Assembly: GCF_000807925.1 (NCBI RefSeq)
Contig: NZ_JRVC01000019.1
Location: 1-64,000, forward strand
Source of the DNA: Novosphingobium subterraneum
Lineage (GTDB): Bacteria; Pseudomonadota; Alphaproteobacteria; Sphingomonadales; Sphingomonadaceae
DNA length: 64,000 nucleotides
Direction of reading: 5' to 3'
Shown here: positions 60,748 to 64,000 of the stretch, piece after piece
Layout: every line of letters begins with the position of its first letter
Position numbering within the stretch: position 1 is the first letter of the stretch
Program-made: the position numbers and the translations under genes
Notes under the pieces: model-generated
What the model was told of the DNA's origin: nothing
The model's database searches: none
The model's input: only the letters and a program-made list of their open reading frames with translations

Positions 60748-62060
60748 TGAACCGCAGTTTCGGCTGGTTTTCGATTGTCCGGCTGGGGTCCGTGCAGGCC
60801 TCGATCGGGGCGATGGTGATGATCGCCACTTCCCTGCTCAATCGCCTGATGGTGCTGGAATACCGCCTGGCGGCAGGCGTGCCTGCAGGTCTCGTGGCAT
60901 GGCATTACATGGTGCAGCTATCGCGCCCGCTATGGGGCCACGGCTCCGATCTCGGCCGCCGGCGCACGCCTTGGGTCATCGGCGGCATGGCAGTTCTCGG
61001 AACAGGTGCGCTGCTCGCGGTACAGGCGACCACGATGCTTGATGATGCGCGGATGCTTGGGATTGGCCTCGCCACGGTCGCCTTCACCTTGATCGGTGCC
61101 GGTGTTGGCGCAGCGGGAACCTCGATGCTTGCCATTCTCGCCAGCGGTGTCGCTCCCGAACGCCGTGCCGCCGCCGCTGCCACGACCTGGATCATGATGG
61201 TCTTCGGCATCGTCATTTCCGCCGGCACTGCCGGAGCCTTGCTTGATCCGTTCACCGAACAGCGCCTGTTCATGGTCGCAGGGTGCGTCGTAGCTGCGGC
61301 GATCACGCTCACCTGCATCGCGATGGTCGGGCTAGAGGCCAAGGCCACCGGCGCCCTTTCAGCGGAAAGCCGTCAGCCCCCTGCGTCCTTGCGTGAAGCC
61401 ATTGCCGAAATCCTCGGCGATCCGCAGTCGCGTCGCTTCACCATGTTCATCTTCGTCTCGATGCTCGCCTATTCGATGCAGGACCTGATCCTCGAACCCT
61501 TTGCCGGGCTCGTGTTCCAGATGTCGCCGGGACAGTCGACCAGCCTTTCCGGCCTCCAGCACGGCGGCGTGCTCGTCGGCATGATCGTGACGGGCCTTGG
61601 CGGCAGTGCCTTTGCCGGGCGCATGCCCATCGAACTGCGCATCTGGACCATGCTTGGCTGTGTCGGCTCGGCTGTTGCGCTGGCAGGGCTTGCCATGGCG
61701 GCCCAAGCGGGTCCGGTCTGGCCACTGGCGGCGAACATTGCCGCGCTTGGCTTCTTCAACGGTGCCTTCGCCGTCTCCGCCATCGGCTCGATGATGGGAC
61801 TGGCCGGGGCGGGCAAGCGCACCCGCGAAGGCGTTCGCATGGGCGTATGGGGCACGGCGCAGGCCACCGCATTCGGCCTCGGCGGATTGACCGGCGCTCT
61901 GGGCGTCGATCTCGTGCGCGGCGCGACGGGGCAGGTGGCCGAGTCTTTCCAGCTCATCTTCGCATTCGAGGCGAGCTTGTTCCTCGTCTCGGCAATCCTC
62001 GCGATGCGGGTGACTCATCGGCGGGACATCCCCGCCCAACTAGGGGCGGCAGGGGCATGA
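60747..62060 (+). CDS. BCD-family MFS protein (PucC/bch2-like), second copy
   Basis: A 437-residue polytopic protein related to LhaA. It has the family segment MVLEYRLAAGVPAGLVAWHY, then LSRPLWGHGSDLGRRRTPWV and YSMQDLILEPFAGLVFQMSP. Genes of this kind between bchG and bchP are a stable feature of proteobacterial photosynthesis clusters and are thought to move or insert pigment during light-harvesting assembly. GGAGGG lies eight bases before the ATG. The ATG shares one base with the bchG stop, and the stop overlaps the bchP ATG by four bases. The exact role is not known. Confidence 0.9.
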   Translation: MNRSFGWFSIVRLGSVQASIGAMVMIATSLLNRLMVLEYRLAAGVPAGLVAWHYMVQLSRPLWGHGSDLGRRRTPWVIGGMAVLGTGALLAVQATTMLDDARMLGIGLATVAFTLIGAGVGAAGTSMLAILASGVAPERRAAAAATTWIMMVFGIVISAGTAGALLDPFTEQRLFMVAGCVVAAAITLTCIAMVGLEAKATGALSAESRQPPASLREAIAEILGDPQSRRFTMFIFVSMLAYSMQDLILEPFAGLVFQMSPGQSTSLSGLQHGGVLVGMIVTGLGGSAFAGRMPIELRIWTMLGCVGSAVALAGLAMAAQAGPVWPLAANIAALGFFNGAFAVSAIGSMMGLAGAGKRTREGVRMGVWGTAQATAFGLGGLTGALGVDLVRGATGQVAESFQLIFAFEASLFLVSAILAMRVTHRRDIPAQLGAAGA

Positions 62061-63256
62061 CCGACAGGCTTGAATACGATGTCGTCGTGATTGGCGGTGG
62101 ACCTTCGGGCGCCACGGCCGCTTGGGATCTGGCACGCTTGGGCCGGAAGGTCCTGCTTCTTGACCGGGCAGGGCGGATCAAGCCCTGCGGCGGCGCAGTG
62201 CCGCCGCGTCTGCTCGAGGAATTCGAAGTGCCGCAATCGCTGCTCGTGGCTCGCGCCCGATCGGCGCGGATGGTCGCGCCGTCGAACCGGGCGGTGGACA
62301 TGCCGGTGGGCGAGATCGGCTATGTCGGCATGGTCGATCGCGATCACTTTGACGAATGGCTGCGGGCCCGTGCCGCCAGGGCCGGAGCTGACCGCCGCGT
62401 CGGCACCTACGAACGGATCGAGCGTGACGGCAAGCCCGGCGCGATCGTGTGCTATCATGAAGCGCGCGGCGGCGAAGTCCGGAAAGTCCGCACCCGCCTC
62501 GTCATCGGTGCTGACGGCGCGCGCTCGGGCGTAGCGCGCGAAAACATTCCTGGTGCGACACGTAACCCGTGCGTCTTCGCCTATCACGAAGTCGTCCGTT
62601 CGCCGCAAAGCACGGAACAAGGGTTTGATGCCTCGCGTTGCGACGTGCTCTATCAGGGCAAGCTCTCGCCCGATTTCTATGCATGGGTTTTCCCTCATGG
62701 CGAAACGTCGAGCATCGGCGTCGGCAGCGCCAACAAGGGCTTTTCCCTGCGCGGTTCGGTCAAGCAGATGCGCGATGAACTCGGCCTTGAAGGTTGCGAG
62801 ACGATCCGCCGCGAAGGCGCCCCGATCCCGCTCAAGCCGTTGAAGCGCTGGGACAATGGCCGCGACGTGCTGGTCGCAGGGGACGCTGCCGGCGTCGTCG
62901 CCCCTGCCTCGGGCGAGGGCATCTATTATGCCATGGTCTGCGGGCGGATCGCCGCGCAAACTGGGGACGCTTTCCTTGCCAGCGGCAATCCTTCGCTGCT
63001 GAAGCGGGCGCGCAAGGCGTTCCTGCGCGAACATGGCCGCGTGTTCTGGATACTCGGGATCATGCAGTACTTCTGGTACTCCAGCGACAGGCGGCGCGAA
63101 CGCTTCGTCGAAATGTGCGCGGACAAGGACGTGCAGCAACTGACCTGGCAGGCCTACATGAACAAGAAGCTCGTGCGCGCCAAACCGATGGCGCACGTGC
63201 GGATATTCCTCAAGGATTGCGCGCACTTGCTCGGGTTGAGGCCTGCAGTCGGATGA
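62057..63256 (+). CDS. bchP: Geranylgeranyl diphosphate/bacteriochlorophyll reductase
   Basis: BchP reduces the geranylgeranyl tail of bacteriochlorophyll to phytyl. The 399-residue flavoprotein starts with the FAD-binding VVVIGGGPSGATAAWDLARLG (quoted in part). The next motif is AGRIKPCGGAVPPRLLEEF, typical of this family. DRDHFDEWLRARAARAGA, VIGADGARSGVARENIP and GDAAGVVAPASGEGIYYAM complete the set. It overlaps the genes on both sides by four bases. Confidence 0.96.
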   Translation: MTDRLEYDVVVIGGGPSGATAAWDLARLGRKVLLLDRAGRIKPCGGAVPPRLLEEFEVPQSLLVARARSARMVAPSNRAVDMPVGEIGYVGMVDRDHFDEWLRARAARAGADRRVGTYERIERDGKPGAIVCYHEARGGEVRKVRTRLVIGADGARSGVARENIPGATRNPCVFAYHEVVRSPQSTEQGFDASRCDVLYQGKLSPDFYAWVFPHGETSSIGVGSANKGFSLRGSVKQMRDELGLEGCETIRREGAPIPLKPLKRWDNGRDVLVAGDAAGVVAPASGEGIYYAMVCGRIAAQTGDAFLASGNPSLLKRARKAFLREHGRVFWILGIMQYFWYSSDRRRERFVEMCADKDVQQLTWQAYMNKKLVRAKPMAHVRIFLKDCAHLLGLRPAVG

Positions 63257-63747
63257 AGCCCGCCTCGCTCATGCCTGCCGGCATTCCCATCGGCATCGCC
63301 TCGCTGGCCGCCTTCGCCACGGCATTGGTCGGCGGGACGATCACCGATCTCGGGCCCTGGTATGACTCGCTGATCAAACCCGGTTTCACTCCGCCACGCC
63401 CGGTCTTTCCGATCGCATGGACCACGATCTTCGCCCTGTGCGCCATCGCCGGAGTCGCAGCCTGGCGCGCAGCACGCAGCTCACGCACGTCGGACACGGT
63501 GATCGGCCTGTTCGCCCTGAACGGCTTCCTCAATATCTTGTGGAGCCTGCTCTTTTTCCGGATGCAGCGGCCCGACTGGGCATTCTGGGAACTCTGCCTG
63601 CTGTGGCTCTCGATTGCCACGCTGATCGTGTATTGCGGCCGCATCTCGCGCCTATCGGCGGTGCTGCTGTTACCCTACATCGCCTGGGTCACCGTTGCCG
63701 GCGCACTCAACTGGGAAATCGTCCGCCTCAACGCGCCGTTCGGTTAA
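63253..63747 (+). CDS. tspO: TspO/MBR family protein
   Basis: A 164-residue membrane protein with five hydrophobic segments. The family signature is WYDSLIKPGFTPPRPVFPIAWT, and NGFLNILWSLLFFRMQRPDWA and LLPYIAWVTVAGALNWEI follow. In Rhodobacter, TspO binds tetrapyrroles and modulates photosynthesis gene expression in response to oxygen. Position in the bchG-bchP operon agrees with this. The ATG overlaps the bchP stop. Confidence 0.95.
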   Translation: MKPASLMPAGIPIGIASLAAFATALVGGTITDLGPWYDSLIKPGFTPPRPVFPIAWTTIFALCAIAGVAAWRAARSSRTSDTVIGLFALNGFLNILWSLLFFRMQRPDWAFWELCLLWLSIATLIVYCGRISRLSAVLLLPYIAWVTVAGALNWEIVRLNAPFG

Positions 63748-63769
63748 GGGAAGGGCCTCGCCCGGCACC

Positions 63770-64000
63770 ATGGAAGCGCTCTTCGCCTCGGGCCACGCCG
63801 CCGACATTGTCCTCGCCGCACTCCTGCTCGAAGCGCTCTGGCTGCGTTGGCGCGGTTGGAGCGTTGGGGATCTCCTCACCATGCTGCTTCCCGCAGCGCT
63901 GATCGTTGTTGGACTTCGCGCCGCATTGGTCGGAGCGGACTGGCCGTGGATTTCGGCCCCGATCGCGCTGTCCTTCCCGGTGCACATAGTCGACGTCATG
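63770..64000 (+). CDS. Small membrane protein after tspO, 3' end outside the window
   Basis: From an ATG 22 bases after the tspO stop the frame stays open to the window edge (77 codons). Three hydrophobic helices are visible: DIVLAALLLEALWLRWRG, DLLTMLLPAALIVVGLRAAL and WPWISAPIALSFPVHIVDVM. The start has GAAGGG upstream, though at a long distance. I do not recognise a named family. Given the spacing it likely continues the bchG-tspO operon. Confidence 0.7.
   Translation, partial: MEALFASGHAADIVLAALLLEALWLRWRGWSVGDLLTMLLPAALIVVGLRAALVGADWPWISAPIALSFPVHIVDVM

Overview
The window is about 64 kb of GC-rich DNA from an alphaproteobacterium, most likely a sphingomonad (Novosphingobium/Erythrobacter type) that is an aerobic anoxygenic phototroph. 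The main support is the right third. It carries one large block of a photosynthesis gene cluster in the order bchFNBHLM-lhaA-puhABC-orf-acsF-puhE-hemA, with a divergent ppaA-ppsR-bchG-MFS-bchP-tspO arm. The oxygen-dependent cyclase acsF and the PpsR/PpaA regulator pair fit an aerobe. Genus-level placement is inference.

Layout: (1) 1-17.2 kb is mostly housekeeping and lipid/acyl-CoA metabolism: the end of a TonB-dependent receptor, a PilZ protein, uvrC, a PLP enzyme, two secreted proteins of unknown function, tesB, a JmjC/cupin protein, a CelD-type acetyltransferase, a K+-independent H+-pyrophosphatase, thiL, a thiolase-SDR-enoyl-CoA hydratase-TetR set, and a MarR-FAH pair. (2) 17.3-24.5 kb is a minus-strand Tad/Flp pilus operon, cpaABCDE-tadBC, with no cpaF/tadA ATPase and no flp pilin in it. 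(3) 24.6-29.1 kb holds a hydrolase, an FAD oxidoreductase, two TIM-barrel isomerase-like proteins and a 60-residue YegP-like protein. (4) 29.2-40.9 kb is a complete chemosensory operon on the minus strand: STAS protein, cheY, cheA, cheW, soluble MCP, cheW, soluble MCP, cheR, cheB and a 569-residue companion. No flagellar gene, cheZ or cheD is visible. (5) 41.3-64 kb is a membrane-anchored cytochrome c followed by the photosynthesis block.

How it works together: bchF, N, B, H, L, M, acsF, G and P are steps from protoporphyrin IX to phytylated bacteriochlorophyll a, and hemA supplies 5-aminolevulinate. puhA is the reaction-centre H subunit; puhB, puhC, puhE and lhaA assemble RC-LH1. PpsR, PpaA and TspO are regulators. 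The Mg-chelatase partners bchI/bchD, bchXYZ, puf genes and carotenoid genes are not in the window. Three PpsR-type palindromes sit exactly on the -35 regions of the bchF, ppaA and bchG promoters.

The most unusual content is the chemosensory operon. Its two cytoplasmic receptors have N-terminal halves built of 270-bp tandem repeats, two in one and three in the other, and both end in the same C-terminal tail. The 569-residue companion contains a degenerate copy of the MCP signalling tip. Other points are the Tad operon without its motor, a probable leaderless bchG promoter and a PpsR with a single cysteine.
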